Source: Flavobacteriaceae bacterium (GTDB lineage: Bacteria > Bacteroidota > Bacteroidia > Flavobacteriales > Flavobacteriaceae). From it: a stretch of 34,415 bases of DNA. This document shows positions 1-7,573 of the stretch, piece by piece. Made by a program: the position numbers and the translations under genes. Positions within the stretch are counted from its first letter, which is position 1. Each line of letters opens with the position of its first letter. The notes under the pieces are model-generated. The model had not been told where the DNA came from and did no database searches. It was given only the letters and a program-made list of their open reading frames with translations. The stretch is taken from the NCBI GenBank assembly GCA_947457615.1, contig CANGWK010000028.1, positions 1-34,415 of the forward strand, written 5' to 3'.

Positions 1-10
1 TATAACCTTT

Positions 11-118
<108 letters not shown>

Positions 119-125
119 TTTTATT

Positions 126-157
126 AAACCCTAACTTGAAAAAGTTGGGTTTTTTTT
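126..157 (+). terminator. rRNA operon terminator
   Basis: AAACCC-T-AACTT at 126-137 pairs with AAGTTGGGTTT at 142-152, with one bulged T, and a run of eight T residues follows. It sits 8 bases after the 5S gene, as expected for the intrinsic terminator of an rRNA operon. Confidence 0.85.
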
Positions 158-263
158 GTTTATCAGAAGTGGCGTGGTCGCATGATCGGGTTTGTCACTT
201 TTTTTATAGTGCCTACAGGGTGCATAGGATTGAATCGCTGTGCAGAAACATTAAAATGTACGC

Positions 264-279
264 ACAGGTCGCGACCTGT
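264..279. repeat. Perfect palindrome ACAGGTCGCGACCTGT
   Basis: This is a 16-bp perfect inverted repeat, followed by CCGTTCAGG. It is GC-rich in an AT-rich spacer. Its form fits a REP-type palindrome better than a terminator, because no T-run follows. Confidence 0.75.
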
Positions 280-329
280 CCGTTCAGGAATGATTTATAT
301 TGAAATTTATTGTAAATTCTATACGTGTT

Positions 330-433
330 GCGTGAGGGATGGTAGCGGCATCCTTTGCTTTTTTTTTTGCGAGGTTACGAAGCAATCAAAAAAGCAAAGA
401 TATAGCGAACAGCTCGACCCGAAGGGGCACGCC
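330..433. repeat. Intergenic hairpin element (Flavobacteriaceae type)
   Basis: CTTTGCTTTTTT at 353-364 pairs perfectly with AAAAAAGCAAAG at 388-399. A nested TTGC/GCAA pair lies inside the loop. The flanks GTAGCGGCATCC and AGATATAGCGAACAGC, and the tail CCCGAAGGGGCACGCC, resemble an element I recall from many Flavobacterium intergenic regions. The loop carries GCGAGG..ACGAAGCAATC, which recurs at 19900-19917. Its function is unknown to me. Confidence 0.65.
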
Positions 434-485
434 ATGATTATGAAATAAAGTTATTTCTTAAATGATCTATTGGGTAAAAATTTTA

Positions 486-493
486 TATATTTG
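486..493 (+). promoter_or_regulatory. -7 promoter box for the M48 protease gene
   Basis: TATATTTG matches the Bacteroidetes -7 consensus TAnnTTTG, 16 bases before the ATG. A TTG at 470-472 is only 13 bases upstream, shorter than the usual 17-23 spacing, so the -33 element is weak or absent. Confidence 0.55.
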
Positions 494-509
494 AGTTAAA
501 AAAATTAAA

Positions 510-1334
510 ATGAATAACTATAAAATAGTTTTTAGTTTACTACTATTATTCGTAGTGTTTTCTTGCGCTAAAAATCCATTTACAGGTAAAAACACATTAG
601 CCTTGGTTCCAAATAGTGAAATTTTGCCATCTGCTTTTCAGCAATACAGCCAATTTTTAAAGGAGAATAAAGTAATAGTAGGAACGATGGAAGCCAAAAG
701 TATAGAAGTGGTAGGAAAAAAAATTAAAGATGCTGCTGAGAAATGGTTAAATGCCAACGGTTATGAGGGTTATCTTAAGGATTATCAATGGGAATATAAA
801 CTGGTAAACAGTAAAGAAGTTAACGCCTGGTGTATGCCCGGCGGAAAAATCGTGGTATATTCAGGAATTTTACCCATTACTAAAGACGAAGCTGGGTTAG
901 CTACTGTATTAGGGCATGAAGTTTCACATGCTCTTGCCAACCATGGACAGCAACGTATGAGTGCGGGTTTATTACAAGAAATTGGTTCTGCTGGTGTAAA
1001 AGTTGCTCTAGATAATAAAACAGCTCAAACGCAACAAATAGCAATGACTGCTTATGGGGCAGTGACTCAATATGGAGGTATGCTTCCCTTTAGTAGAAGT
1101 CATGAAAGTGAAGCGGATAGAATAGGTTTGACTTTGATGGCAATAGCAGGATATAATCCAGAAAATGCTGTGGTTTTTTGGGAAAGAATGTCTGCAAATT
1201 CTGCTGTTTCAGGTAAAGCGTCGCCAGAATTTTTGAGTACACACCCATCTGACGCTACTAGAATTGCTGCTTTAAAAGCGTTAATTCCACAAGCAAAACT
1301 CGAAGCTGCAAAATTTGGCATAACATTTAAATAA
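510..1334 (+). CDS. M48 family metalloprotease, lipoprotein
   Basis: This is a 274-residue zinc protease of the M48 group, related to LoiP/BepA of proteobacteria, which act in periplasmic and outer-membrane quality control. Residues 1-18 form a signal peptide ending in a lipobox (VFSC), so Cys19 should be lipidated. The zinc motif HEVSH lies at 136-140, and the third ligand is in ESEAD at 199-203. The CMPGGKIVVYSG segment just before it is typical of the family. The ATG is preceded by an A-rich tract instead of a Shine-Dalgarno site, which is normal for this phylum. A terminator follows, so the gene is probably monocistronic. The family call is secure; the substrate is unknown. Confidence 0.93.
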   Translation: MNNYKIVFSLLLLFVVFSCAKNPFTGKNTLALVPNSEILPSAFQQYSQFLKENKVIVGTMEAKSIEVVGKKIKDAAEKWLNANGYEGYLKDYQWEYKLVNSKEVNAWCMPGGKIVVYSGILPITKDEAGLATVLGHEVSHALANHGQQRMSAGLLQEIGSAGVKVALDNKTAQTQQIAMTAYGAVTQYGGMLPFSRSHESEADRIGLTLMAIAGYNPENAVVFWERMSANSAVSGKASPEFLSTHPSDATRIAALKALIPQAKLEAAKFGITFK

Positions 1335-1357
1335 TATTAATCCATAATAAAAAATAG

Positions 1358-1365
1358 TATATTTG
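1358..1365 (+). promoter_or_regulatory. -7 promoter box for the MFS gene
   Basis: TATATTTG is a perfect TAnnTTTG match ending directly before a terminator hairpin. No TTG is visible at the -33 position. The expected start of transcription (about 1371-1373) lies within the first arm of the hairpin, and the ATG at 1407 would have a leader of about 35 nt. Confidence 0.5.
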
Positions 1366-1393
1366 AAACCATTCTAATTTTGAATGGTTTTTT
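1366..1393 (+). terminator. Terminator after the M48 gene
   Basis: AAACCATTC (1366-1374) pairs perfectly with GAATGGTTT (1382-1390) around a 7-base loop and is followed by a T-run. It ends transcription of the M48 gene just ahead of the next start codon at 1407. Confidence 0.8.
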
Positions 1394-1406
1394 AATTTTA
1401 TTTATC

Positions 1407-2723
1407 ATGCCAAATTTACCTAAAGGTCATCCAAAACTACTTAATGCATGGGCATTTTATGATTGGGCAAATTCTGTATATAGTTTAGTAATTGCATCAG
1501 CAGTATTTCCTATTTTTTATGAATTAATTTTTAAAGAGTCTGGTAAAAATTATGTTTTGTTTTTTGGTATGAAATGTAAAAACACCGCAATGATTAGTTT
1601 TGTTACGGCTTTTGCATTCTTAATAGTTGCAGTTTGTTCTCCAGTTCTTTCTGGAATTTCAGATTATTTAGGTAATAAAAAAGCATTTATGCGATTTTTC
1701 TGTTATTTAGGAGGTATTTCTTGCATCGGTTTGTATTGGTTTAACTTGGATAATTTATTTTGGAGTTATACCGCCTATTTCTTTGGCTTAATTGGATTCT
1801 GGTCTAGTTTGGTTTTTTACAACTCTTATTTACCCGATATTGCTTTTCCGGAGCAGCAAGATAGAGTTAGCGCTCGAGGTTTTTCAATGGGATATATTGG
1901 AAGCACTATTTTGTTAGTCATTAATTTATTGATGGTAATTTTTCCGCATACTTTTGGAATTTCTAATCCCCAAATAGCAATGCGAATTTCCTTTGTAATG
2001 GTTGGTGTTTGGTGGATTGGCTTTAGTCATGTAACGTATTACTATTTACCTAAAGGAAATAGAAATAATATCCCTTTAACTCGAGATTTTATCTTTAAAG
2101 GTTTTCATGAATTGCAAATAGTTTGGAAACAACTGCGACAAAATTTATCATTAAAAAGATATTTGTATAGTTATTTCGTTTTCATTATGGCAGTGCAAAC
2201 CGTAATGTTAGTTGCTACTTATTTTGGCGCAACAGAAATAGATTGGGGAACCGAAGACAAAACTATGGGTTTGATAATAAGTATTTTATTGATTCAGTTA
2301 GTTGCGGTTGTTGGAGCTACCATCACATCTAAAGTGTCTGAAAAATATGGAAACATTAATACTTTAATTTTTCTGAATGGTATTTGGGCAATTCTTTGCG
2401 CTTTTGCCTATTTCGTGCACACACCTATTGAATTCTATGCCACAGCAGGATTTGTAGGATTGGTGATGGGAGGGATTCAATCAATCGCTAGATCAACTTA
2501 TTCTAAATTATTGCCAGAAACACAAGACACGGCCTCTTTTTTTAGTTTTTATGATGTTACTGAAAAAGTTGGAATTGTTATTGGGATGACCATTTACGGT
2601 ACGATAGATTTAATTACTGGGTCCATGCGAAATGCGATAGTTTTTTTAGGTGCTTTTTTTGTAATAGGTTTAGTTCTTTTAACCCGAGTGCCTCAAAAAA
2701 ATAATTTAGAGTTAAAAAAATAA
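1407..2723 (+). CDS. MFS transporter, UMF1 (Atg22-like) family
   Basis: A 438-residue inner-membrane protein with about 12 hydrophobic segments. The N-terminus reads LNAWAFYDWANSVYSLVI, the hallmark of the UMF1/Atg22-like major facilitator group, and the first loop contains SDYLGNKKAFM in the usual MFS loop 2-3 position. A late GGIQSIARSTYSKLLPE segment is also typical of the family. I chose ATG 1407, giving MPNLPKGHPK, over a TTG at 1380, because the upstream codons form the terminator stem. The substrate is not known; some yeast homologues export amino acids from the vacuole. The gene stands between its own promoter box and the next one, so it is probably transcribed alone. Confidence 0.88.
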   Translation: MPNLPKGHPKLLNAWAFYDWANSVYSLVIASAVFPIFYELIFKESGKNYVLFFGMKCKNTAMISFVTAFAFLIVAVCSPVLSGISDYLGNKKAFMRFFCYLGGISCIGLYWFNLDNLFWSYTAYFFGLIGFWSSLVFYNSYLPDIAFPEQQDRVSARGFSMGYIGSTILLVINLLMVIFPHTFGISNPQIAMRISFVMVGVWWIGFSHVTYYYLPKGNRNNIPLTRDFIFKGFHELQIVWKQLRQNLSLKRYLYSYFVFIMAVQTVMLVATYFGATEIDWGTEDKTMGLIISILLIQLVAVVGATITSKVSEKYGNINTLIFLNGIWAILCAFAYFVHTPIEFYATAGFVGLVMGGIQSIARSTYSKLLPETQDTASFFSFYDVTEKVGIVIGMTIYGTIDLITGSMRNAIVFLGAFFVIGLVLLTRVPQKNNLELKK

Positions 2724-2727
2724 TATT

Positions 2728-2735
2728 TATATTTG
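2728..2735 (+). promoter_or_regulatory. -7 promoter box for the lipoprotein gene
   Basis: TATATTTG, a perfect TAnnTTTG match, starts 5 bases after the stop codon of the transporter gene and 23 bases before ATG 2751. No -33 TTG is visible. It also argues against use of the TTG codon at 2733, which lies inside the box. Confidence 0.5.
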
Positions 2736-2750
2736 AAGAAATTTATCACT

Positions 2751-3689
2751 ATGTTTAAACAACAATTTTCATTTGCAATAATTTTTCTCGCAACAATTTT
2801 TACTTTTTCTTCTTGTAACAATGAACCCATAGATACTGTTTTAGCTGCACAGCTTGCTGAATCTAACTCTACTATTTTAAATGGTGGAACTGGTGAAAAC
2901 ACAAGTTCTGGTTTTTTTAAAGCTGACTTTAATGGTCAGAATTGGGTTGCTACAGCAACTTCTGCTAATATTTATAATGGAAAAATTGAACTAGTTGGGA
3001 TGAAAGGAGCGCAAAATGAAGGTTTTGGCTTTATTTTAAATGGTACATCTGCAGGGACTTATTCTTCAGCTACTAATTTACTTTCTTTTTCTCCTGCAAA
3101 TTCCACAGATTCGTATTTAGGATTTAATCCAAATAATTCAACTGAGGTCGTTGGTAGTGTAATTGTTAATGGAATTGATACCGTGAATCATACTATTTCA
3201 GGTATATTTAGTTTTAAAGGATATTGGTCAGATACTGCAGTTAGTAATGTTGCTCCAATTAATTTTACCAATGGTGTTTTCATGAATATACCCTACACGA
3301 CAATAAATCCAGTTACGGATACTTTTTATGCAAAAGTAGACGGGATAGAATTTGTAGAAAATACTATAGACGTAGCTAGTACTAGTTCTTCAGGATTTCC
3401 TGATTCGTTTAGTATAGTTGCTTCTAAAGCTAATGGTGATAGAGTTGGAATTAGTATTGCGCAATCATTAACGGTTGGAACTTATCAATTTGCAGGTGCC
3501 TTCGGACAACAAATTAATTCTTCCTGTTTATTTAATAGTGTTTTATATAATGGGGATACTGGCTCTATTACAATTACCTCTAAAACTGCAACGCACATGG
3601 AAGGTACTTTTATCGTGATAGAAAGAAACTTTACTACAAACCAAACTAAGTCAGTTACAGAGGGAGCTTTTAGTGTAGATTTGCCATAA
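2751..3689 (+). CDS. Lipoprotein with two DUF6252-like domains
   Basis: A 312-residue exported lipoprotein. Residues 1-21 are a signal peptide and FSSC places the lipidated Cys at 22. After a Ser/Thr/Asn-rich linker there are two related halves. The first begins with FFKADFNGQNWVA and the second with FYAKVDGIEFV. Each then runs through beta strands with a GTY motif (SAGTYSSAT; TVGTYQFAG), and each ends with a segment on G..F (ISGIFSFKG; MEGTFIVIE). This matches my recollection of DUF6252-type Bacteroidetes lipoproteins, but the family number is from memory. Function is unknown. The gene is monocistronic, with its own -7 box and a terminator at 3709. Confidence 0.75.
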   Translation: MFKQQFSFAIIFLATIFTFSSCNNEPIDTVLAAQLAESNSTILNGGTGENTSSGFFKADFNGQNWVATATSANIYNGKIELVGMKGAQNEGFGFILNGTSAGTYSSATNLLSFSPANSTDSYLGFNPNNSTEVVGSVIVNGIDTVNHTISGIFSFKGYWSDTAVSNVAPINFTNGVFMNIPYTTINPVTDTFYAKVDGIEFVENTIDVASTSSSGFPDSFSIVASKANGDRVGISIAQSLTVGTYQFAGAFGQQINSSCLFNSVLYNGDTGSITITSKTATHMEGTFIVIERNFTTNQTKSVTEGAFSVDLP

Positions 3690-3708
3690 TAATAAAATTA
3701 CATTTATT

Positions 3709-3736
3709 AAATCCGTCTATATGGCGGATTTTTTTT
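3709..3736 (+). terminator. Terminator after the lipoprotein gene
   Basis: AAATCCG (3709-3715) pairs with CGGATTT (3725-3731) around a 9-base loop, and the T-run continues to 3736. Confidence 0.8.
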
Positions 3737-3754
3737 AATGGCATAATCCTTGTC

Positions 3755-3762
3755 TAAATTTG
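3755..3762 (+). promoter_or_regulatory. Possible upstream -7 box for lon
   Basis: TAAATTTG matches TAnnTTTG and lies just after the preceding terminator, leaving a leader of about 125 nt before lon. No -33 TTG is found at 17-23 bases. It is the only exact box in this spacer. Confidence 0.35.
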
Positions 3763-3861
3763 TAGAGATAAATAAATAATTTAAATACCAATTTATTTAG
3801 CATGCCTATCTGATTTAATTTAATAAAACTAAAGCAAAATATATTTTGCTAAATAATTACT

Positions 3862-3885
3862 AATTTAACAATGTCAAATTGACTT
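3862..3885 (+). promoter_or_regulatory. Palindromic operator-like element before lon
   Basis: AATTTAACA (3862-3870) and TGTCAAATT (3872-3880) form a 9-1-9 inverted repeat with one mismatch. GTCAAATTGAC (3873-3883) is itself a perfect odd palindrome. The 16 bases from 3870 match the element in front of grpE (15331-15346) at 13 positions. It ends 10 bases before the lon ATG. A further TGACA-GTT-TGTCA lies at 3922-3934, inside the first codons of lon. A heat-shock operator is inferred, not proven. Confidence 0.5.
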
Positions 3886-3895
3886 AATATATTCT

Positions 3896-6349
3896 ATGTC
3901 AAATCAAAAAATAATAACTTTTGACAGTTTGTCACTTCAAGAATTCGATTCGGAAGCCGAATTAATTCCGCTTTTAACACCAGAAGATGAAGAGGAAATG
4001 ACCAACGAACAACTTCCAAATTCGTTACCAATCTTACCTTTACGAAATACCGTTTTATTTCCAGGTGTTGTAATTCCGATTACTGCAGGAAGAGATAAAT
4101 CCATTAAGTTAATAAATGAAGCCTACGCAGGCAATAAAATTATTGGAGTAGTTGCCCAGAAAAATGAAGAAGACGAAGATCCAACTAAAAACGATATCCA
4201 CCACGTGGGTACAGTTGCTAGAATTCTTCGGGTTTTAAAAATGCCTGATGGAAACATTACTGTAATTCTTCAAGGAAAGAAGCGTTTTGAAATTGATTCT
4301 GTTATTTCAGAATTACCCTATATTAATGCTACTATTAAGGAGGTTCCTGAAAAACGACCGAAAAAAAACGATAAAGAATTTTCTGCAATTGTAGAATCTA
4401 TAAAGGAATTAGCGATAGAAATAATACGCGAAAGCCCGAATATCCCTACTGAAGCGACTTTTGCAATTAAAAACATCGAGAGCCAATCGTTTCTAATCAA
4501 TTTTGTTTCTTCTAACATGAATCTGTCTGTAGAAGAAAAGCAGAACTTATTAGTAATGCCTGTTCTTAAAGAAAGAGCTCTTGAAACGTTACGTTTTATG
4601 AATATTGAGATTCAAAAATTGGAATTAAAAAACGATATTCAATCTAAAGTTCGATTTGATTTAGACCAACAACAACGTGAATATTTCTTGCACCAACAAA
4701 TGAAAACCATTCAAGAAGAATTGGGAGGCGTATCTAACGAGCAAGAATTTGAAGAAATGCGTTTGCGTTCCAAAACTCAGAATTGGGATGAAAAAACGCA
4801 AAAGCACTTTGAAAAAGAATTTTCCAAAATGCAACGCATGAATCCGCAAGCGCCTGATTTTGGTATCCAAAGAAATTATTTAGATCTGTTTTTAGAATTA
4901 CCTTGGAATAAATATTCTAAAGATAATTTTGATTTAAAACATGCCCAAAAAGTTTTAGATCGCGATCATTTTGGTTTAGAAGATGTTAAAAAACGAATGA
5001 TTGAGCATTTGGCAGTTTTAAAATTGCGTAACGATATGAAATCACCAATTATCTGTTTGACAGGACCTCCAGGAGTAGGAAAGACTTCTATTGGAAAATC
5101 CGTAGCAGAGGCTTTAGGCAGAGAATACGTTCGAATTTCATTAGGAGGATTACGTGACGAAGCTGAAATTCGAGGTCATAGAAAAACCTACATTGGCGCC
5201 ATGCCTGGAAGAATTATTCAAAGTATAAAAAAAGCAACGACCTCCAATCCGGTATTTATATTGGATGAAATAGACAAACTTTCGGTAAGCAACCAAGGGG
5301 ATCCTTCTTCGGCATTATTAGAAGTATTAGATCCCGAACAGAATAATTCGTTCTATGATAATTTCCTTGAAATGGGATATGATTTGTCAAAAGTGATGTT
5401 TATTGCTACCTCTAATTCTATGTCAACCATACAGCCAGCCTTGAGAGATAGAATGGAAGTAATCAACATGACAGGATATACTACGGAAGAAAAAGTGGAA
5501 ATTGCTCGCCAGCATTTGTTCCCAAAACAATTAAAAGAACACGGATTAACTTCCAAAGATTTAACTATTGGTAAAAAACAATTTGAAAAAATTGTAGAAG
5601 GTTATACCCGTGAATCTGGAGTCAGAAGTTTGGAACAAAAAATTGCTCAAGTGATTCGATATGCTGCCAAATCGGTTGCAATGGAGGAGGAGTATAATAA
5701 AAAAGTGACCGATGAAGATATTGTAAAAATTCTAGGAGCTCCAAAATTAGAACGCGATAAATCTGAAGGGAATGAAGTTGCAGGAGTTGTTACTGGTTTA
5801 GCTTGGACATCTGTAGGAGGTGATATTCTTTTTATTGAATCCTTAATTTCCAAAGGAAAAGGGGTTCTTACCTTAACCGGAAATTTAGGTACGGTTATGA
5901 AAGAATCTGCCACAATTGCATTAGAATATATAAAAGCAAATGCTGAAATTTTTGGATTAAACCAGGATGTAATTTCTAAATATAATATCCATTTACACGT
6001 TCCAGAAGGAGCAACTCCCAAGGACGGACCAAGTGCTGGAATTGCAATGTTAACCTCTCTTGTTTCATTATATACCCAACGAAAAATCAAAAAAGGTATA
6101 GCAATGACGGGAGAAATTACACTTCGAGGAAAAGTCTTGCCAGTAGGTGGAATTAAGGAAAAAATTCTTGCTGCTAAAAGAGCAAATATTAAAGAAATTA
6201 TTCTTTGCCATGAAAATAAAAGCGATATTGAAGAAATAAAATCCGATTATCTTGTAGGATTAACCTTTCATTATGTAAAAGAAATGAGTGAAGTTATTGC
6301 AATTGCGTTAACTAAAGAAAAGGTAAATAAAGCAAAAATTTTGGATTAA
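3896..6349 (+). CDS. lon: ATP-dependent Lon protease (LonA)
   Basis: An 817-residue cytoplasmic AAA+ serine protease that degrades misfolded and regulatory proteins. The N-terminal substrate domain (about 45-250) starts at LPILPLRNTVLFPGVV. A coiled-coil segment around 255-300 carries the QQREYFLHQQMKTIQEELG signature. Walker A GPPGVGKT is at 390-397 and Walker B FILDEID at 454-460. The C-terminal protease domain has the catalytic dyad Ser713 (KDGPSAG) and Lys756 (GGIKEK), the usual 43 residues apart. The length is normal; the N-terminus has an acidic extension typical of Flavobacterium Lon. The gene has its own terminator, and the element shared with grpE suggests stress control. Confidence 0.97.
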   Translation: MSNQKIITFDSLSLQEFDSEAELIPLLTPEDEEEMTNEQLPNSLPILPLRNTVLFPGVVIPITAGRDKSIKLINEAYAGNKIIGVVAQKNEEDEDPTKNDIHHVGTVARILRVLKMPDGNITVILQGKKRFEIDSVISELPYINATIKEVPEKRPKKNDKEFSAIVESIKELAIEIIRESPNIPTEATFAIKNIESQSFLINFVSSNMNLSVEEKQNLLVMPVLKERALETLRFMNIEIQKLELKNDIQSKVRFDLDQQQREYFLHQQMKTIQEELGGVSNEQEFEEMRLRSKTQNWDEKTQKHFEKEFSKMQRMNPQAPDFGIQRNYLDLFLELPWNKYSKDNFDLKHAQKVLDRDHFGLEDVKKRMIEHLAVLKLRNDMKSPIICLTGPPGVGKTSIGKSVAEALGREYVRISLGGLRDEAEIRGHRKTYIGAMPGRIIQSIKKATTSNPVFILDEIDKLSVSNQGDPSSALLEVLDPEQNNSFYDNFLEMGYDLSKVMFIATSNSMSTIQPALRDRMEVINMTGYTTEEKVEIARQHLFPKQLKEHGLTSKDLTIGKKQFEKIVEGYTRESGVRSLEQKIAQVIRYAAKSVAMEEEYNKKVTDEDIVKILGAPKLERDKSEGNEVAGVVTGLAWTSVGGDILFIESLISKGKGVLTLTGNLGTVMKESATIALEYIKANAEIFGLNQDVISKYNIHLHVPEGATPKDGPSAGIAMLTSLVSLYTQRKIKKGIAMTGEITLRGKVLPVGGIKEKILAAKRANIKEIILCHENKSDIEEIKSDYLVGLTFHYVKEMSEVIAIALTKEKVNKAKILD

Positions 6350-6367
6350 AAAATAGAATTGATTTTC

Positions 6368-6401
6368 AAAAGGCATGTGAATTTACTTCCATGCCTTTTT
6401 T
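6368..6401 (+). terminator. Terminator after lon
   Basis: AAAAGGCATG (6368-6377) pairs perfectly with CATGCCTTTT (6390-6399), a 10-bp stem with a 12-base loop and T-rich 3' arm. Confidence 0.88.
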
Positions 6402-6411
6402 ATTTGCACTT

Positions 6412-6440
6412 TTGTCTTAACTTTAAAAATAATATCTTCG
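6412..6440 (+). promoter_or_regulatory. Promoter of porQ
   Basis: TTG (6412-6414), an 18-base spacer and TATCTTCG (6433-6440) fit the Bacteroidetes promoter TTG-N17-23-TAnnTTTG, with one mismatch in the -7 box. It lies just after the lon terminator and about 36 bases before the porQ ATG. Confidence 0.6.
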
Positions 6441-6476
6441 CATTCTCGTTATAGGTTTAGTTTGTTCCGATTTAGT

Positions 6477-7499
6477 ATGATAGAAAAAATAATTATCTCC
6501 ATAATATTGCTTTTTTGCACCATAACTTATGGTCAAATAGGAGGTAAGTCGGTATACCAATTTCTAAACTTAGTTACCTCTCCAAGGCAAGCCGCTTTAG
6601 GAGGAAAAGTCTTAACAATTTTTGATGAAGATGTGAACCAAGCACACTTTAATCCTGCAACAATTAATCCGGAGATGGATAATCATTTGGCTGTGAATTA
6701 TGGCAGTTATTTTGGAGCTGTTACCTATGGAACCGCTGCTTATGCTTATACTTACGACCGTCATTTGCAAACTTTGCACGTGGGCGTGAATTATGTAAAT
6801 TATGGAAAGTTTGATGGTTATGATGAAAACGGAACCCCAACTTCTTCATTTACAGGGAGTGAAATGGCACTTTCTACAGGGTATTCCTATAATGTGCCAT
6901 ATACCAATTTTTATTTTGGCGCGAATGCAAAACTTATTTCTTCTACTTTAGAAAGTTATACATCCTATGGTGCTGCAGCCGATTTAGGTGCTTTGTTTAT
7001 CGATCAAAGAAACGACGTAAATTGGGCATTGGTAGTTCGTAATATTGGAACCCAAATAACTACCTATTCTGGTACTCAAGAAAAATTGCCTTTAGAAGTT
7101 TTACTGGGAGTTTCACAACAAGTAGAAAATGTTCCCATAAGGTGGCATTTAACTCTAGAGAACTTGCAACAATGGAATATTGCATTTTCTAATCCCAATA
7201 GAGCTACTAGCAGTATTGATGGTTCTGTAACTCCAGAAAAAGTTGGCTTTATGAATAATGCCTTACGTCATGTTGTTTTTGGATTTGAATTATTTCCTAA
7301 AAAAGGATTTAATTTACGATTCGGATACAATTTCCGCCGTGCAGAAGAATTACGAGTGATAGAACAACGTAATTTTTCAGGAATATCGTTAGGTTTTGGT
7401 TTAAAAATGGGAAAAATAAAATTTAATTATTCGCATTCTAGATATTCCTTAGCAGGAAATACTAGTCTATTTGGCTTGACAATGAATTTTCAAGATTAA
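6477..7499 (+). CDS. porQ: Type IX secretion system protein PorQ
   Basis: A 340-residue exported outer-membrane beta-barrel protein. Residues 1-19 are a signal peptide ending at YGQ. The mature start, GGKSVYQFLNLVTSPRQAALGG, is the family signature, and the rest alternates aromatic and small residues in barrel-like strands, ending in a C-terminal strand on F (LTMNFQD). PorQ is needed for T9SS; in Porphyromonas it is linked to the PorU/V/Z attachment complex that handles cargo with C-terminal signals. I chose ATG 6477 over TTG 6462 because it gives a compact signal peptide. The neighbouring gene is cmk, a pairing I recall from other Flavobacteriaceae. A likely T9SS cargo protein begins at 30375. 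Confidence 0.9.
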   Translation: MIEKIIISIILLFCTITYGQIGGKSVYQFLNLVTSPRQAALGGKVLTIFDEDVNQAHFNPATINPEMDNHLAVNYGSYFGAVTYGTAAYAYTYDRHLQTLHVGVNYVNYGKFDGYDENGTPTSSFTGSEMALSTGYSYNVPYTNFYFGANAKLISSTLESYTSYGAAADLGALFIDQRNDVNWALVVRNIGTQITTYSGTQEKLPLEVLLGVSQQVENVPIRWHLTLENLQQWNIAFSNPNRATSSIDGSVTPEKVGFMNNALRHVVFGFELFPKKGFNLRFGYNFRRAEELRVIEQRNFSGISLGFGLKMGKIKFNYSHSRYSLAGNTSLFGLTMNFQD

Positions 7500-7523
7500 A
7501 TTTAAGTTTCTTAATTCCTGTCT

Positions 7524-7531
7524 TATATTTG
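7524..7531 (+). promoter_or_regulatory. -7 promoter box for cmk
   Basis: TATATTTG, a perfect TAnnTTTG match, lies 42 bases before the cmk ATG. No TTG occurs at the -33 position. Confidence 0.5.
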
Positions 7532-7573
7532 TAAAAAAAACTAAAGTAATTAGCGCCTTTTGGCAAAATAAAC

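Larger units (their letters stand above)
158..509. other. Gene-free, repeat-rich spacer
   Basis: No convincing gene is present. The short open frames here overlap the 5S gene or the repeats and resemble no known protein. The spacer holds a perfect 16-bp palindrome at 264-279, a long hairpin element at about 330-433, and near its end the -7 box TATATTTG (486-493) for the next gene. Base composition is more GC-rich than the neighbouring genes, as is usual for REP-like intergenic repeats. Confidence 0.7.

Noticed and set aside
5647..6090. A 147-residue frame on the minus strand within lon
   Set aside because: It lies opposite the highly conserved Lon protease domain and is explained by codon use of that gene.
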